Part shown: positions 1 to 10,760 of the stretch, in pieces
Layout of the letters: each line of letters starts with the position of its first letter
How positions within the stretch are numbered: position 1 is the first letter of the stretch
Assembly: GCF_013032445.1 (NCBI RefSeq)
Contig: NZ_WQCA01000001.1
Location: 1-64,000, forward strand
DNA from: Ruegeria arenilitoris
GTDB lineage: Bacteria > Pseudomonadota > Alphaproteobacteria > Rhodobacterales > Rhodobacteraceae
Length of the DNA stretch: 64,000 nt
Reading direction: 5' to 3'
Notes under the pieces: generated by a model
What the model was told of the DNA's origin: nothing
Seen by the model: the letters and a program-made list of their open reading frames with translations, nothing else
The model's database searches: none
Translations under genes and position numbers: made by a program

Positions 1-53
1 GCAGTTGACTGTTAATCAATTGGTCGTAGGTTCGATCCCTACCGCCGGAGCCA
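1..53 (+). tRNA. tRNA-Asn (GTT), 3' part, cut by window edge
   Basis: The left edge begins inside a tRNA. The anticodon loop reads CTGTTAATC with a GTT anticodon (Asn). It is followed by a variable region, a T arm with GGTTCGATCC, the 3' acceptor strand CGCCGGAG and an encoded CCA at 51-53. The D arm and the 5' acceptor strand lie outside the window, so the fold cannot be closed. The assignment rests on the anticodon and the intact T arm. Confidence 0.9.
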
Positions 54-64
54 AAATCTTTAGA

Positions 65-1684
65 TCAGCCCACCAAGGCATCCTTGAAATCTGCCCGCAA
101 GCTTCGCTTCAGAACCTTGCCAGTGGCGTTCAACGGCAGTGCATCTACGAACACAACCTTGTCCGGCACCTGCCACTTGGCGATTTTGCCGTCATAAAAG
201 GCCAGCACTTCCTCTTCGGTCGGCTCTTCACCTTCGGCCTTGACCGCCACCAGTAAAGGGCGCTCATCCCATTTCGGGTGGGGCACGCCGACCACAGCAG
301 CCGTCGCTAAGCTGGGATGCGCAACGGCAATATTTTCCAGTTCAACGGAACTGATCCACTCGCCCCCGGATTTGATGATGTCCTTGGATCGGTCGCGTAT
401 CGTCATGTATCCATCGGGGTCAACAGTGGCGACATCTCCGGTGGCGAACCAACCATCCTGCAATAGCTCCTGATCCTGCATTTGAAAATAACTGTCCAAA
501 ACCCAGTATCCGCGCACCAACAGATCGCCCTGAGTTTCGCCGTCATGCGGCAAGTCATCGCCGTTATCGTCAACGATCTTCAACTCGACACCATAGCAAG
601 GTCGCCCTTGGCTTTCTCTGAGCTTGTATTGCTCTTTCAATGGCAGATCACGGTGCTTTGCCAGAGGCTGGTTCGCGGTGCCAAGTGGGCTCATCTCGCT
701 CATGCCCCATGCGTGAACGGTATCCACCCCATAGGTTTCGCGGAATGTTTCGATCATAGACGGCGGACATGCGGCCCCGCCAATCACCGTGCGTTCAAGA
801 CTGTCGAGTTTACTGCCAGACTGCTCGGCAAACGTGAGCAGACCCTGCCAGATCGTTGGCACACCCATAGCCAAAGTGACTCGGTAAGTGTCGATCAGAT
901 TCACCAGTGCCTCACCATGCAAATCCGGCCCCGGCAGAACCATTCGAGAACCCGACATGGCGCAGGCATATGGTGACCCCCAGGCGTTGACATGGAACAT
1001 TGGGACCACTGGCAAAACCACATCCAGCGCGGAAAACCCGATAACGTCACGGGTGTTTGCGCCGAAACTGTGCAGCACGGTCGAGCGGTGCGAATAAAGC
1101 ACCCCCTTGGGATTCCCAGTCGTGCCGGACGTGTAGCACAGGCTGGACGCAGTGTTTTCGTCAAAGCTGGGCCATTGGAAATTCGCGTCACCGGTTTCGA
1201 TCAGGTCGTCATAAAACTGAACACCGGGGATCTGAGCAACCGCGTCTTCATTCCGCGGCCCCATCAGGACAAAATGTTGAACTTCAGTCAGATTCTCCTG
1301 CAACGCGGCCACCAACGGGATGAAGGTCGCATCGAAGAACAGCACCCGATCCTGCGCATGGTTGATGATATAAGTCAGCTGCTCGGGGAACAGGCGCGGG
1401 TTGACCGTGTGGCAGACGAACCCTGCACCCGAAGTGGCGAAATAGATCTCAAGATGCCGCCGGTTGTTCCAGGCCAAGGTCCCGATCCGCGCCTGTGGCT
1501 CCAGCCCCAGCTTGGTCAGGGCAGAGGCCAGATTCCGCGCGTTCTTCGCCACTTCCGACCAATTTGTCTCGGTCACCGTATTGTCGGTTTCGACCGAGTA
1601 GATCTCTGTCTGACCATGGTAATTTTCGGCGTGATTGATCAGCGACGAGATCAGCAATGGCTGCGTCATCATCTGTCCCAGCAT
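65..1684 (-). CDS. acyl-CoA ligase, DmdB-like (3-methylmercaptopropionyl-CoA ligase family)
   Basis: ANL-superfamily adenylate-forming ligase of 539 aa. It should activate a carboxylic acid with ATP and join it to CoA in the cytoplasm. The P-loop-like motif [11 protein letters not shown] is near residues 184-194, WGMSE is mid-protein, TGD is in the hinge region, and the A10 lysine is in NATGK near the C-terminus. The N-terminus [11 protein letters not shown] and the length resemble DmdB, which activates 3-methylmercaptopropionate during DMSP demethylation in roseobacters. That resemblance is from memory; medium-chain fatty acids are also possible substrates. I chose the ATG at 1684 because the GGAGG box sits 6 nt before it, while it directly abuts the ATG at 1690. 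No other dmd genes are nearby. Confidence 0.85.
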   Translation of the reverse strand: MLGQMMTQPLLISSLINHAENYHGQTEIYSVETDNTVTETNWSEVAKNARNLASALTKLGLEPQARIGTLAWNNRRHLEIYFATSGAGFVCHTVNPRLFPEQLTYIINHAQDRVLFFDATFIPLVAALQENLTEVQHFVLMGPRNEDAVAQIPGVQFYDDLIETGDANFQWPSFDENTASSLCYTSGTTGNPKGVLYSHRSTVLHSFGANTRDVIGFSALDVVLPVVPMFHVNAWGSPYACAMSGSRMVLPGPDLHGEALVNLIDTYRVTLAMGVPTIWQGLLTFAEQSGSKLDSLERTVIGGAACPPSMIETFRETYGVDTVHAWGMSEMSPLGTANQPLAKHRDLPLKEQYKLRESQGRPCYGVELKIVDDNGDDLPHDGETQGDLLVRGYWVLDSYFQMQDQELLQDGWFATGDVATVDPDGYMTIRDRSKDIIKSGGEWISSVELENIAVAHPSLATAAVVGVPHPKWDERPLLVAVKAEGEEPTEEEVLAFYDGKIAKWQVPDKVVFVDALPLNATGKVLKRSLRADFKDALVG

Positions 1685-1857
1685 GGGCATCCTCCCTTTG
1701 GTGGCCCCGTGGCGGCGCCATTTATTACCTGCCCCGGAGTTTATGAATGCCCCGGGTCTAAAGGCTTTTCCTTGAGACGAATCCTGCCAATCATTTAATT
1801 TTCTGACAACAAAAGATTACCGCCCACCGCTGCGGCAGGCCGCTGATATACCCGAAC

Positions 1858-3468
1858 TTAATCCCGGTGACGCATCGCATAGGCAACCAACGCGGCGGTC
1901 GAGCCATCCTTTTCGTCCGCGCTTTCCTCGCCGTCCACAATCGGGCCAAGCGAGGTTGCCAGCTCTTTGCCTAGCTCCACACCCCACTGGTCGAACGAGT
2001 TGATCCCCAACAGCACCCCTTCGACAAACACGCGGTGCTCGTAAAGCGCAATGATCTGGCCCAGCACAAATGGCGTCAACTTCGGGTAGATCAGGGTGGT
2101 GGACGGTCGATCGCCCGAGAACACGCGATGACGGGCCTGCCGTTCCAGCTCGTCGCCTTGCAGGCCTTTGTCCGCCATGCGCTGCCGCGCCTCGTCCAGA
2201 GACCGACCACACATCAGCGCCTCGGACTGGGCTAGGCAATTGGCCAACAGCAGGCGATGGTGGTGGGCGAGTTCAGGCTCATGCCCCTCGGCGGCGACCA
2301 TAAACTCGCAGGGTATGACATCGGTGCCCTGATGGATCAGTTGATAAAATGCGTGCTGGCCGTTGGTGCCGGGCTCGCCCCAGACAACTGGGCCAGAGGG
2401 CATTTTCAGCGAACTGCCATCCATGGCAACGGATTTGCCGTTCGATTCCATCTCAAGCTGTTGAAAATAAGCCGGAAGACGCAACAGGCGTTGGTCATAA
2501 GGCAGAACCGCGCGACTGGTGTGCCCCAGAACTTGCCGGTGCCAGATGCCGACCAGCGCCAGCATCACCGGCATATTCTCGACCCAGTTCGCGGCCCGGA
2601 AGTGTACATCCATCGCCTGTCCGCCGCGCAGAAACGCGTCAAAAGCGTTCGAACCTACCGCGATCATCACCGGCAGGCCTACAGGGCCCCAGACCGAATA
2701 GCGCCCGCCGACCCAGTCTGCAAAACCAAACACACGGTCTTCGGGGATGCCAAAAGCTTCGGTTTTGTCCACAGCGCTGGACACGGCGGCGAATTGTCTG
2801 GCTGGGTCGCCACCGCCATCCACCATCCAAGCTCGCGCGGTACGGGCGTTGGTCATGGTCTCAATGGTGGTGAACGTCTTGGACGCCACGATCACAAGCG
2901 TCCGCGTCGGATCAAGCTGGCGCAGCGTATCGGCGATATGGGCACCGTCCACATTGGACACGTAGTGCAGCCTTGGGCCGTCGTGATACGGAGACAGAGC
3001 ATGGGTCGCCATCACCGGCCCCAGATCAGACCCGCCAATGCCGATATTCACCACATCGGTAAAGCTGCCCCCTGCCCCGGCGATGGCACCGCCGCGCACC
3101 TCTTCGGCAAAGACCCGCATCCGTTGCAACGTGTCCAGCACCTCGGGCATCACATCCAGACCGTCAACCGCAACCGGGCCACCGTCAAGGTTACGCAGCG
3201 CTGTGTGCAGCACTGCACGCCCTTCAGTTTCGTTGATCTTGGCACCCGAGAACATCGCCTCGCGCCGCTCGGCCAGCCCGGCTGCGTCGCATAGCTCAAT
3301 CAGCGCGTCACGGATATCCGCGTCGATCTGTGTTTTCGAGTAGTCGAACAGCAGATCACCGGTCGAGGCCGAAAACGCCCCGGCCCGGTCTGCATCCTTG
3401 CCAAAAAGGTCAAGGATGGTCTGATCATTCCGTTCAGCGGCCAAAGCGGTGAGATTGTCCAGTTGCAT
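1858..3468 (-). CDS. pgi: glucose-6-phosphate isomerase
   Basis: Cytoplasmic enzyme interconverting glucose 6-phosphate and fructose 6-phosphate. The 536-aa length is in the usual range. The protein carries the sugar-phosphate isomerase signatures, including IGGSDLGP in the N-terminal half and the C-terminal active-site stretch [13 protein letters not shown]. It is the last gene of zwf-pgl-pgi: pgl ends 5 nt before the pgi start. In bacteria that use the Entner-Doudoroff route, this enzyme feeds fructose 6-phosphate back to Zwf. I see no truncation or frameshift. Confidence 0.97.
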   Translation of the reverse strand: MQLDNLTALAAERNDQTILDLFGKDADRAGAFSASTGDLLFDYSKTQIDADIRDALIELCDAAGLAERREAMFSGAKINETEGRAVLHTALRNLDGGPVAVDGLDVMPEVLDTLQRMRVFAEEVRGGAIAGAGGSFTDVVNIGIGGSDLGPVMATHALSPYHDGPRLHYVSNVDGAHIADTLRQLDPTRTLVIVASKTFTTIETMTNARTARAWMVDGGGDPARQFAAVSSAVDKTEAFGIPEDRVFGFADWVGGRYSVWGPVGLPVMIAVGSNAFDAFLRGGQAMDVHFRAANWVENMPVMLALVGIWHRQVLGHTSRAVLPYDQRLLRLPAYFQQLEMESNGKSVAMDGSSLKMPSGPVVWGEPGTNGQHAFYQLIHQGTDVIPCEFMVAAEGHEPELAHHHRLLLANCLAQSEALMCGRSLDEARQRMADKGLQGDELERQARHRVFSGDRPSTTLIYPKLTPFVLGQIIALYEHRVFVEGVLLGINSFDQWGVELGKELATSLGPIVDGEESADEKDGSTAALVAYAMRHRD

Positions 3469-3473
3469 CGCGT

Positions 3474-4145
3474 TTACTCCGCCCAGTGAACCGTCATACC
3501 GCCGAGGACCGCCGCGATGGGCGCTTCTTCCGGTGGCAGAGACATCGCCCGCTCCAACGCGTCGCGCTTGGCGGTTCCTAAGATGATCAGGTGTTTCGAC
3601 AAGGCACCGTCCAACACCGGAGCGGTCAGCGTGATCCGCGGCTCGGGCTGCACTTCGGTCCGAGCCACCGCCAGCGGGCGCGCGTGTGAATCCAGCGCGG
3701 CCTCAAGACCTTCCATGCCAGGAAACAGAGACGCAGTGTGCATGTCCTCGCCCATCCCCAGCACGACAACCGACAAGGGGCGGATCGGCGTGATCAGGCT
3801 TTCGAGTTCGGGCAGCACGTCTTCGGGCTCTTTGCCGGGCACGTAGAGCGGGATGTACTTCGCCGCCGAGGCGCGGTTGGTCAGCAACCGCTCGCGGATC
3901 AGGCGTTCGTTCGAACGCTCATGGTCGCCCGGTACACAGCGCTCGTCCGTGGGCAACACGTGCACCCGATCCCATTCCAGATTTGCCGCGCACAGAACGT
4001 CAAAAATAGGGCCGGGTGTGGTGCCGCCGGGAACCGCCATCGAGACCATGTCATGATGCAGCAGGGCAGATTCCAACTCGCCCGCCAACACGTTTGCAAC
4101 GTCGATGGCCAGCATGTCCCTGTCGGCGTATTCCTGTATTTTCAT
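3474..4145 (-). CDS. pgl: 6-phosphogluconolactonase
   Basis: Hydrolyses 6-phosphogluconolactone to 6-phosphogluconate, the step directly after Zwf. The 223-aa protein belongs to the NagB/glucosamine-isomerase fold lactonases. It shows the sugar-binding loop VPGGTTP near residues 39-45, the PTDER motif near 65-69 and the [14 protein letters not shown] motif in the C-terminal half. The start overlaps the zwf stop by 4 nt (ATGA) and pgi begins 5 nt downstream, so the three genes are probably one translationally coupled operon. Confidence 0.95.
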   Translation of the reverse strand: MKIQEYADRDMLAIDVANVLAGELESALLHHDMVSMAVPGGTTPGPIFDVLCAANLEWDRVHVLPTDERCVPGDHERSNERLIRERLLTNRASAAKYIPLYVPGKEPEDVLPELESLITPIRPLSVVVLGMGEDMHTASLFPGMEGLEAALDSHARPLAVARTEVQPEPRITLTAPVLDGALSKHLIILGTAKRDALERAMSLPPEEAPIAAVLGGMTVHWAE

Positions 4146-5590
4146 GGGTTTATCCCTTGCCAGCGGCGACCGTCTCGTTTCATCAGCAGCTCGGCGTCGC
4201 CCGGACCTGTGCTGCCACTTTCATACGGTTTGGGGACATCCCCACGTGCCTGCCAGCCCGCGATGATGGGATCGGTCCAAGCCCAGGCGGCCTCAACCTC
4301 ATCGCCGCGCATGAATAGGGTCTGGTTGCCGCGGATCACATCCATGACCAGCCGCTCATACGCGTCCGGCGGATCCTGGTTTTCCGGCCCCAGCGCCTCG
4401 GCAAAGCTCATGTCCAGGGGAACATCGACCAGACGCATCCCGCCCGGTCCCGGCTCCTTGATCGTTACCTTCAGCGTGATGCCTTCGTTGGGTTGCAGGC
4501 GGATCGACAACACGTTGGCATGGCGCCCGGCATCTTCGCCGAAAATCGAATGCGGTGCATCCTTGAACATCACGTTGATGACCGAGGATCGCGCCACCAG
4601 CCGCTTACCCGTTCGCAGATAGAACGGCGTTCCCGCCCATCGCCAGTTGCTGACATGTGCCTTCAGCGCCACATAGCTTTCCGTGGTCGAACGTGGATTG
4701 CCTACAACCTCGCGATAGCTGGGGCCGTCACCTTCAAACTGGCCACGCACAATGTGGTGCGGTTCAACCGAGTCCAAAGCGCGGATCACCTTGAGCTTTT
4801 CATCCCGCACCGCGTCGGGGTCAAATTTGGCCGGAGGCTCCATCGCAATCAGACAGAGCAGCTGCATCAGATGGTTCTGCATCATGTCGCGCATGGCACC
4901 CGCGCGATCATAGTACTCCTCGCGCCCGTCTATACCAACAGATTCGGCCACCGTGATCTGGATGTGATCGACATACTGGCTGTTCCAAAGCGGCTCGAAC
5001 AGCATGTTGCCAAACCGGACCGCCATAAGGTTCTGGACGGTTTCCTTGCCCAGATAGTGATCAATCCGGTAAATCTGACCTTCCGAGAAGTGTTTGGCCA
5101 ACGTTGCATTCAACGTCCGGGCACTTTCCAGATCGTGACCGAAGGGTTTTTCCACGACAATTCGTGTCTGATCCGTCGCAAGCTTATGCGATTGGATGCT
5201 TTCAGCCAAAGGACCAAACAGGCGCGGCCCGACCGAGAAGTAGAAGGCCCGCACCCGATCGACAGTCAGCTTTGCCGCCAGATGATCCCATCCCTCATCC
5301 GACAGCGCGTCCAGCGGGACATAGTCGACCCGTTGGAGAAAGGAATTCAGCGCATCGGTGTCGCGGCACTGCTTGGCCGCGTGGGTGCGCAACGATTCGG
5401 CAACCATGTCCCGGAAGGCATCCCGGCCATACACGGCACGGGCAGCCCCGATGATCTGCACGTCTTCGGGCCACTGCCCGGCACAAAACCTCCGGAACAG
5501 CGCCGGAAGGATCTTACGCTGCGCAAGATCGCCGGTACTGCCGAAGATGACCAGATCGAACGGGTCAACAGGTATGACACGAGAAACCAT
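4142..5590 (-). CDS. zwf: glucose-6-phosphate 1-dehydrogenase
   Basis: Oxidises glucose 6-phosphate to the 6-phosphogluconolactone and makes NADPH; first enzyme of the oxidative pentose phosphate and Entner-Doudoroff routes. The 482-aa protein has the dinucleotide-binding GSTGDLAQRK near residues 13-22 and the active-site signature RIDHYLGKE. It is the first gene of zwf-pgl-pgi. A sigma-70-like promoter lies 40-80 nt upstream. No edd or eda is seen in this window. Confidence 0.97.
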   Translation of the reverse strand: MVSRVIPVDPFDLVIFGSTGDLAQRKILPALFRRFCAGQWPEDVQIIGAARAVYGRDAFRDMVAESLRTHAAKQCRDTDALNSFLQRVDYVPLDALSDEGWDHLAAKLTVDRVRAFYFSVGPRLFGPLAESIQSHKLATDQTRIVVEKPFGHDLESARTLNATLAKHFSEGQIYRIDHYLGKETVQNLMAVRFGNMLFEPLWNSQYVDHIQITVAESVGIDGREEYYDRAGAMRDMMQNHLMQLLCLIAMEPPAKFDPDAVRDEKLKVIRALDSVEPHHIVRGQFEGDGPSYREVVGNPRSTTESYVALKAHVSNWRWAGTPFYLRTGKRLVARSSVINVMFKDAPHSIFGEDAGRHANVLSIRLQPNEGITLKVTIKEPGPGGMRLVDVPLDMSFAEALGPENQDPPDAYERLVMDVIRGNQTLFMRGDEVEAAWAWTDPIIAGWQARGDVPKPYESGSTGPGDAELLMKRDGRRWQGINP

Positions 5591-5636
5591 GCGTTTTCCC
5601 TACCTTACCCTTGCGGGCATGTCCAATGTTAGCGCA

Positions 5637-5666
5637 ATCATAGTCGGGTTTTTTTCCTATCATCAA
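5637..5666 (-). promoter_or_regulatory. predicted sigma-70-type promoter of zwf-pgl-pgi
   Basis: Read on the minus strand, a -35 TTGATG (5661-5666) and a -10 TATGAT (5637-5642, 5 of 6 consensus bases) are separated by 18 bp. They sit about 50 bp upstream of the zwf ATG. The region is AT-rich with a T/A run in the spacer. Prediction from sequence only. Confidence 0.5.
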
Positions 5667-5754
5667 AACTCTGTCAGGTGCAGCGTGATGCTCTTAACTA
5701 AACAGTGTTGAAGGGCTAAGTCATTTTTACGATATCAAAGAACCGGACACCGGA

Positions 5755-6708
5755 ATGAAAGACAACGCCCCTCAGAGCGCCAATATCGGCAAGTTTCAGG
5801 ACAAATTGGTGACAGCTGACGGGCAAACGCGGGCCTCGGTGTCGCTTAACAACCCTCAAACGCTTTGGTTCAACACCGGAACCTTGTGCAACATCGAATG
5901 CGTCAACTGCTATATCGACAGCAGCCCGACCAATGACGCGCTGGTTTATATCACCGCTGATGAGGTGCGGGATTATCTGGACCAGATCGAGGACCGCACC
6001 TGGCAGGTTCACGAAATCGGGTTCACCGGCGGTGAGCCTTTCATGAACCCCGAAATGATCGACATGACCCGCGCCTGTCTTGAGCGCGGCTATGAGGTGC
6101 TGATCCTGACCAACGCGATGCAGCCGATGATGCGCCGTCGGGTGCAGGACGGTCTGGTGGAGTTACAGCGCGATTTTGGCGACAAGCTGACGCTGCGAAT
6201 CTCGGTCGATCACTACCGTCCTGAATTGCATGACGAAGAACGCGGCAAAGGCAGTTTCGCAAAGACTCTGACCGGGATGGAGTGGCTGCGCGACCATGGG
6301 TTCAACATGGCCGTCGCCGGGCGCACCGTCTGGGGCGACAGTGACGCCGACAGCCGGGTCGGATATGGCACCTTTTTTGCGGAACATGGGTTCAAGATCG
6401 ACGCGCAAAACCCCGGCCAGACCGTTCTGTTCCCCGAGATGGATGAGACCGTCGAAGTCCCTGAAATCACCACCGCCTGCTGGGGTATTCTGAACAAATC
6501 TCCTGACGCTGTGATGTGCGCCAGCGCACGCATGGTCGTGAAACGCAAAGGCGCTGACCGTCCGGCGGTTCTGGCCTGCACCCTGCTACCCTACGCACCT
6601 GAATTCGAGATGGGAAACACTCTGGCCGAGGCCGAAGCAGATGTGCACCTGAACCACCCCCATTGCGCCAAGTTCTGCGTACTGGGTGGGGCCAGCTGCT
6701 CGGGCTGA
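5755..6708 (+). CDS. radical SAM protein of unknown substrate
   Basis: A 317-aa radical SAM enzyme. The [4Fe-4S] ligands form CNIECVNC (Cys45, Cys49, Cys52), followed by the SAM-binding GGEP motif at 92-95. The C-terminus has further cysteines (Cys304, Cys308, Cys315), plus single cysteines in the segment before it. They could bind a second cluster in the manner of SPASM or Twitch proteins. It is divergent from zwf and followed by a convergent SYLF gene, so it stands alone and context gives no substrate. There is no adjacent short peptide gene suggesting RiPP maturation. A tRNA, cofactor or peptide substrate would each be possible. I can name the superfamily but not the function. Confidence 0.85.
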   Translation: MKDNAPQSANIGKFQDKLVTADGQTRASVSLNNPQTLWFNTGTLCNIECVNCYIDSSPTNDALVYITADEVRDYLDQIEDRTWQVHEIGFTGGEPFMNPEMIDMTRACLERGYEVLILTNAMQPMMRRRVQDGLVELQRDFGDKLTLRISVDHYRPELHDEERGKGSFAKTLTGMEWLRDHGFNMAVAGRTVWGDSDADSRVGYGTFFAEHGFKIDAQNPGQTVLFPEMDETVEVPEITTACWGILNKSPDAVMCASARMVVKRKGADRPAVLACTLLPYAPEFEMGNTLAEAEADVHLNHPHCAKFCVLGGASCSG

Positions 6709-7404
6709 TCAGTTCAGTTCAGGGGATTTCCAGAATTTCGTACCGGATGCTCCGGCCGAGACCCGCCAGCCTTTTTTACCCAGAACAAAGAACGACCGGC
6801 CATCGGTGAACCGCACGGTTTCTCCTTTGCGATCTTCCCCATACATGGCACCGGTTTCTGCGGTCGCGTCATAGCCGTTTTCGATGAATTTCTCCAGATC
6901 GGCGGGGGTTTCGAACAGGATCACGAATTTGGTCTCGAACCCGCCGATACCCACGGCCGCGCCAACGCCGCCCGTTCCCATGTTCATATAGGTGTGCTGG
7001 CCGGTGTCGTTTGAAACCGCCACACCGCGCCCATACCCGGCCGAGACCGGAAACACCGTCACCTTGCGCGAGTCGAACACCGCGTAGCCTGCGCTTATTC
7101 CGAACAACTCGTCAGCCTCAGAGTTTTCCGCAAGAAGTTGGGTCAGAATCTCGCTGGCCATCAGATCAAGCTTGGCGCGGGTCTCTTCCGGTGTGGCCTC
7201 ATTCGTCACCAGATCGGCAGTCGAGTTGATGGTCCCATCGACGACATCCGCGCCTTTTTCCACGGTGCTGCCCACCTTTTCGGCCCCCTGCCCGATGGCA
7301 TTGGCCGCGTTTTCCGCACCTTTTTTGATTTTATCCAGAACGCCCTCAGCGACGGCAGGTCCACCGATCAACAAGGCAGCAGCAAGAAACAATACCCGGG
7401 ACAT
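6709..7404 (-). CDS. SYLF (Ysc84) domain protein, secreted
   Basis: SYLF-domain protein of about 231 aa from the ATG at 7404. That start gives a clean Sec signal peptide (MSRVLFLAAALLIGGPAVA, cleaved before EG). It is followed by a 50-residue amphipathic linker rich in Gly, Ala and Lys and then the Ysc84/SYLF domain with GYAVFDSRKV and a Gly-rich AGYGRGVAV stretch. SYLF domains bind phosphoinositides in eukaryotes; the bacterial role is not settled but is probably envelope lipid association. An in-frame upstream start at 7443 adds 13 residues that weaken the signal peptide. It converges on the radical SAM gene with no gap. A second SYLF protein is encoded at 36531. Confidence 0.8.
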   Translation of the reverse strand: MSRVLFLAAALLIGGPAVAEGVLDKIKKGAENAANAIGQGAEKVGSTVEKGADVVDGTINSTADLVTNEATPEETRAKLDLMASEILTQLLAENSEADELFGISAGYAVFDSRKVTVFPVSAGYGRGVAVSNDTGQHTYMNMGTGGVGAAVGIGGFETKFVILFETPADLEKFIENGYDATAETGAMYGEDRKGETVRFTDGRSFFVLGKKGWRVSAGASGTKFWKSPELN

Positions 7405-7509
7405 AAAGCGATTCCGTATGTGGCCATATGAGTTGGCCGACACCTTAACCCAAGCATCAAAAAAATAATGCGTCTCAATCGTTACTGGCCGAAAAAAATG
7501 GCCTGATAC

Positions 7510-7779
7510 TCAATTTACTCTGAATTCACCCACGACGTTGCGCCATTCTCCGGGCGCGATCATCTTGCGATGCGTGAACCGGACCGAATGCAGCGGACCT
7601 TCAATCTCGCGCTGCCAAAACTCGACGAATTCAAAGAGCTTTGGATGGTCCGGCGCCAGATCGTAATCCTGCCAGATGAACGTGTTCAGAACGTGGATGT
7701 AGTCGGGCATGTGGTAGAAGAATTCCGCCGTTGTCAGCCCGTACCCCTTAAGCATCAATTCGGTTTCGCTTTGCTCCAT
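7510..7779 (-). CDS. usg: Usg family protein
   Basis: Small soluble protein of 89 aa matching the alphaproteobacterial Usg family (named from a gene near trp genes in Caulobacter). The function is unknown. It is rich in aromatics (FFYHMPDY, FIWQDYD). The ATG at 7779 has a GGAGG box 5 nt upstream; the in-frame TTG at 7791 would place the Shine-Dalgarno inside the coding region and is rejected. It is divergent from gyrA. No trp genes are in this window. Confidence 0.8.
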   Translation of the reverse strand: MEQSETELMLKGYGLTTAEFFYHMPDYIHVLNTFIWQDYDLAPDHPKLFEFVEFWQREIEGPLHSVRFTHRKMIAPGEWRNVVGEFRVN

Positions 7780-7972
7780 GCAGACCTCCAATTTTGTTGC
7801 AAGGTCCCTTCAGGGTAGCACAAAAACCCCCTAATCCTTAGTTAACAATATGTTACTCTGGTGTTACCGGGGTTTTTCGCGTGAATTGCGCTGCTTGCTT
7901 GCACCTTATGTGCCGGGTCTGATAAGGTACATCCACAAGATATAGACCCTGCACAAAGAACGGGCAGTTTAC

Positions 7973-10699
7973 GTGAGCGATACGCCAGAAACCCCAGAAA
8001 ACATGGATGAAACACCGCCCGAGCGCCCCGTCTATGACGGCCCGACGGTGTCCATCGAATCCGAAATGCGCACGTCCTATCTGGACTATGCCATGTCGGT
8101 CATCGTCTCCCGCGCGATCCCTGATTTGCGCGACGGCTTGAAACCGGTCCATCGACGCATTCTTTATGCGATGCACGAAACCGGGAACACGCACGACAAA
8201 GCGTACCGCAAATCGGCCCGTCCGGTAGGCGATGTGATGGGTAAGTACCACCCGCATGGTGACAGCGCGATCTATGACGCGCTGGTGCGGATGGCGCAGG
8301 ATTTCTCGATGTCGCTGCCACTGCTGGATGGTCAGGGCAACTTTGGTTCGATGGACGGCGATAACCCGGCGGCCATGCGTTACACCGAAGTGCGGATGGA
8401 CAAACCCGCCGCCGCCCTGCTGGCCGATATCGAAAAAGAAACGGTCGATTTTCAGGACAACTACGACGGCAAGGATAAAGAACCGACCGTTCTGCCCGCC
8501 CGCTTCCCGAACATGCTGGTCAATGGTGCCGGTGGTATCGCCGTGGGTATGGCGACGAACATTCCACCGCACAACCTGGGCGAAGTGGTCGATGCCACGC
8601 TGGCGCTGATCGACGACCCGGACCTGACATCCGAGCAGTTGATCGAATACGTCCCTGGCCCCGACTTTCCAACCGGCGGCGTGATGTTGGGCCGATCCGG
8701 TGCGCGCAAAGCCTATCTGGAGGGGCGTGGCAGCGTCATCATCCGTGCCAAGACCCGCGTGGAAGAGATCCGCAGGGACCGTTACGCCATCGTCGTGGAC
8801 GAGATTCCCTATCAGGTGAACAAGGCCTCGATGATCGAAAAGATCGCTGAAGCCGTGCGCGAGAAGCGGATCGAAGGCGTTGCCCACGTTCAGGACGAAT
8901 CCGACCGTAACGGGGTGCGCGTGGTCGTTGAATTGAAACGTGACGCAACGCCAGAAGTGGTGCTGAACCAGCTTTATCGTTTCTCGCCGATGCAGACCTC
9001 GTTCGGCTGCAACATGCTTGCCCTGAACGGGGGCCGACCTGAGCAACTGACCCTTCGCCGGTTCCTGACGTCGTTTATCGACTTCCGCGAAGACGTAGTC
9101 GCCCGCCGCACCGCCTACGACCTGCGCAAAGCGCGCGAGCGCAGCCATATCCTGTGTGGTCTGGCCGTGGCGGTCTCGAACGTCGACGAGGTGGTTGCCA
9201 CGATCCGATCCTCCGCTGACGCTGCCGAAGCACGCGAAAAGCTGATGACCCGCCGCTGGCCCGCAGCCGAGATCGAAGGCTATCTGCGTCTGATCGACGA
9301 TCCTCTGTCCAAGATGAACGACGATGGCACCTATAACCTGACCGAGGTTCAGGCCCGCGCCATCCTCGACCTGCGCCTGCAGCGCCTGACCCAGATTGGC
9401 GTCAAAGAGGTCACGGACGAGCTGGAAGAACTGGCCGCCAAGATTAAAGAATACCTCGATATTCTTTCCTCGCGCGAGCGCATCATGTCGATCATCGGCG
9501 ATGAATTACGCACCGTGCGCGAGCAGTTCGCCGTGCCCCGTCGTACCGAGATCGTCGACTGGTCCGGTGACATGGAAGACGAAGACCTGATCGAACGTGA
9601 AGACATGGTCGTGACCGTCACTTCGGGTGGCTACATCAAGCGCACGCCGCTGGCCGATTTCCGGGCCCAGAAGCGTGGCGGCAAAGGCCTGTCGGGAATG
9701 CAGACCAAAGAAGAGGATGTCGTCACCAACCTCTTCGTTGCGAACACCCACACGCAGCTGCTGTTCTTCACCACCGAAGGGATGGTCTACAAGCTCAAGA
9801 CCTGGCGCCTGCCGCAGTCCAGCCGGACCGGTAAGGGCAAGGCGATCGTCAACATCCTGCCGATCCCGACCGGTGTTTCCATCGCGGCGATCATGCCCGT
9901 GGATGTGCCAGACGAAGAGTGGGAAAACCTGCAGATCGTCTTCGCCACCAGCGCCGGTGACGTGCGCCGAAACCGTCTGTCGGATTTCACCAATGTCCGC
10001 CGCAACGGCAAGATCGCGATGAAGCTGCCGGAAGACGTGGAACTGGTGAACGCTCGCATCTGTTCGGAAGACGAAGACGTGATGCTGGTTACCAATTCCG
10101 GCCGCGCGATCCGTTTCCGGACCACCGATGTGCGTGTCTTCAACTCGCGCGAATCCACCGGTGTGCGTGGCATCAAGCTGACCAATGGAGACCGTGTCGT
10201 TTCCATGTCCGTCATCCGCCACTTTGAGGCCGGGCCGGATGAACGCGCCGCGTATCTGAAAATGCGCCGCGCCGTAGCGGGTATCGCCGATGATGGCGAG
10301 ACCGATGAGGATGAAGCAACCCCCGGCACCATCACGCAGGAACGCTATGCCGAAATGTCGGCTGCCGAAAACCTGATCCTGACGATCACATCGGGCGGTT
10401 CGGGCAAGCTCAGCTCCAGCCACGATTACCCCGTTCGCGGACGCGGTGGCATGGGTGTCGCGGCCATGGACAAGGCGATGCGCGGCGGCGAACTTGTGGC
10501 CTCATTCCCGGTTGAGATCGACGACCAGATCATGCTGGCCACTTCCAAAGGCCAGTCGATCCGGGTGCCGGTCGATGGCATTTCCTTCAGGTCCCGCAGC
10601 GCGGGCGGCGTGAAAGTGTTCAACACGGGCAAGCGTGAAGAGGTTGTCAGCGTCGCCTGGATCGCTGATCAGGCTGATGAAGACGAGACCGAAGAATAA
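7973..10699 (+). CDS. gyrA: DNA gyrase subunit A
   Basis: Breakage-reunion subunit of DNA gyrase (A2B2), which introduces negative supercoils. The 908-aa protein begins with a GTG; this fits relatives that start a few residues before a Pro/Glu-rich leader. The quinolone region reads [10 protein letters not shown], so the Ser83 and Asp87 equivalents (E. coli numbering) are the sensitive wild-type residues. The catalytic tyrosine is in AMRYTEVR. The C-terminal beta-pinwheel starts with the GyrA box QKRGGKG near residue 566. The tail is acidic. A strong terminator follows 12 nt after the stop. A near-CtrA site lies upstream at 7842. Confidence 0.98.
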   Translation: MSDTPETPENMDETPPERPVYDGPTVSIESEMRTSYLDYAMSVIVSRAIPDLRDGLKPVHRRILYAMHETGNTHDKAYRKSARPVGDVMGKYHPHGDSAIYDALVRMAQDFSMSLPLLDGQGNFGSMDGDNPAAMRYTEVRMDKPAAALLADIEKETVDFQDNYDGKDKEPTVLPARFPNMLVNGAGGIAVGMATNIPPHNLGEVVDATLALIDDPDLTSEQLIEYVPGPDFPTGGVMLGRSGARKAYLEGRGSVIIRAKTRVEEIRRDRYAIVVDEIPYQVNKASMIEKIAEAVREKRIEGVAHVQDESDRNGVRVVVELKRDATPEVVLNQLYRFSPMQTSFGCNMLALNGGRPEQLTLRRFLTSFIDFREDVVARRTAYDLRKARERSHILCGLAVAVSNVDEVVATIRSSADAAEAREKLMTRRWPAAEIEGYLRLIDDPLSKMNDDGTYNLTEVQARAILDLRLQRLTQIGVKEVTDELEELAAKIKEYLDILSSRERIMSIIGDELRTVREQFAVPRRTEIVDWSGDMEDEDLIEREDMVVTVTSGGYIKRTPLADFRAQKRGGKGLSGMQTKEEDVVTNLFVANTHTQLLFFTTEGMVYKLKTWRLPQSSRTGKGKAIVNILPIPTGVSIAAIMPVDVPDEEWENLQIVFATSAGDVRRNRLSDFTNVRRNGKIAMKLPEDVELVNARICSEDEDVMLVTNSGRAIRFRTTDVRVFNSRESTGVRGIKLTNGDRVVSMSVIRHFEAGPDERAAYLKMRRAVAGIADDGETDEDEATPGTITQERYAEMSAAENLILTITSGGSGKLSSSHDYPVRGRGGMGVAAMDKAMRGGELVASFPVEIDDQIMLATSKGQSIRVPVDGISFRSRSAGGVKVFNTGKREEVVSVAWIADQADEDETEE

Positions 10700-10705
10700 A
10701 ACCAG

Positions 10706-10737
10706 AAAAACCCGAGATCGGCAGATCTCGGGTTTTT
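10706..10737 (+). terminator. bidirectional rho-independent terminator after gyrA
   Basis: Perfect 9-bp stem CCCGAGATC (10711-10719) and GATCTCGGG (10724-10732) with a 4-nt loop. It is flanked by AAAAA on the left and TTTTT on the right, so it can end transcripts from both strands. It lies between gyrA and the convergent NIDO-Hint gene. Confidence 0.93.
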
Positions 10738-10760
10738 CTCTGAAATTTTGGCCAGCCGAA

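Noticed and set aside
1700..1857. Possible terminator between the acyl-CoA ligase and pgi
   Set aside because: Only a 4-bp GCGG/CCGC stem with a short T stretch; too weak to support.
7842..7856. TTAA-N7-TTAC near-CtrA site upstream of gyrA
   Set aside because: One mismatch from the full consensus and no context support; mentioned only as a comparison with the perfect site at amtB.
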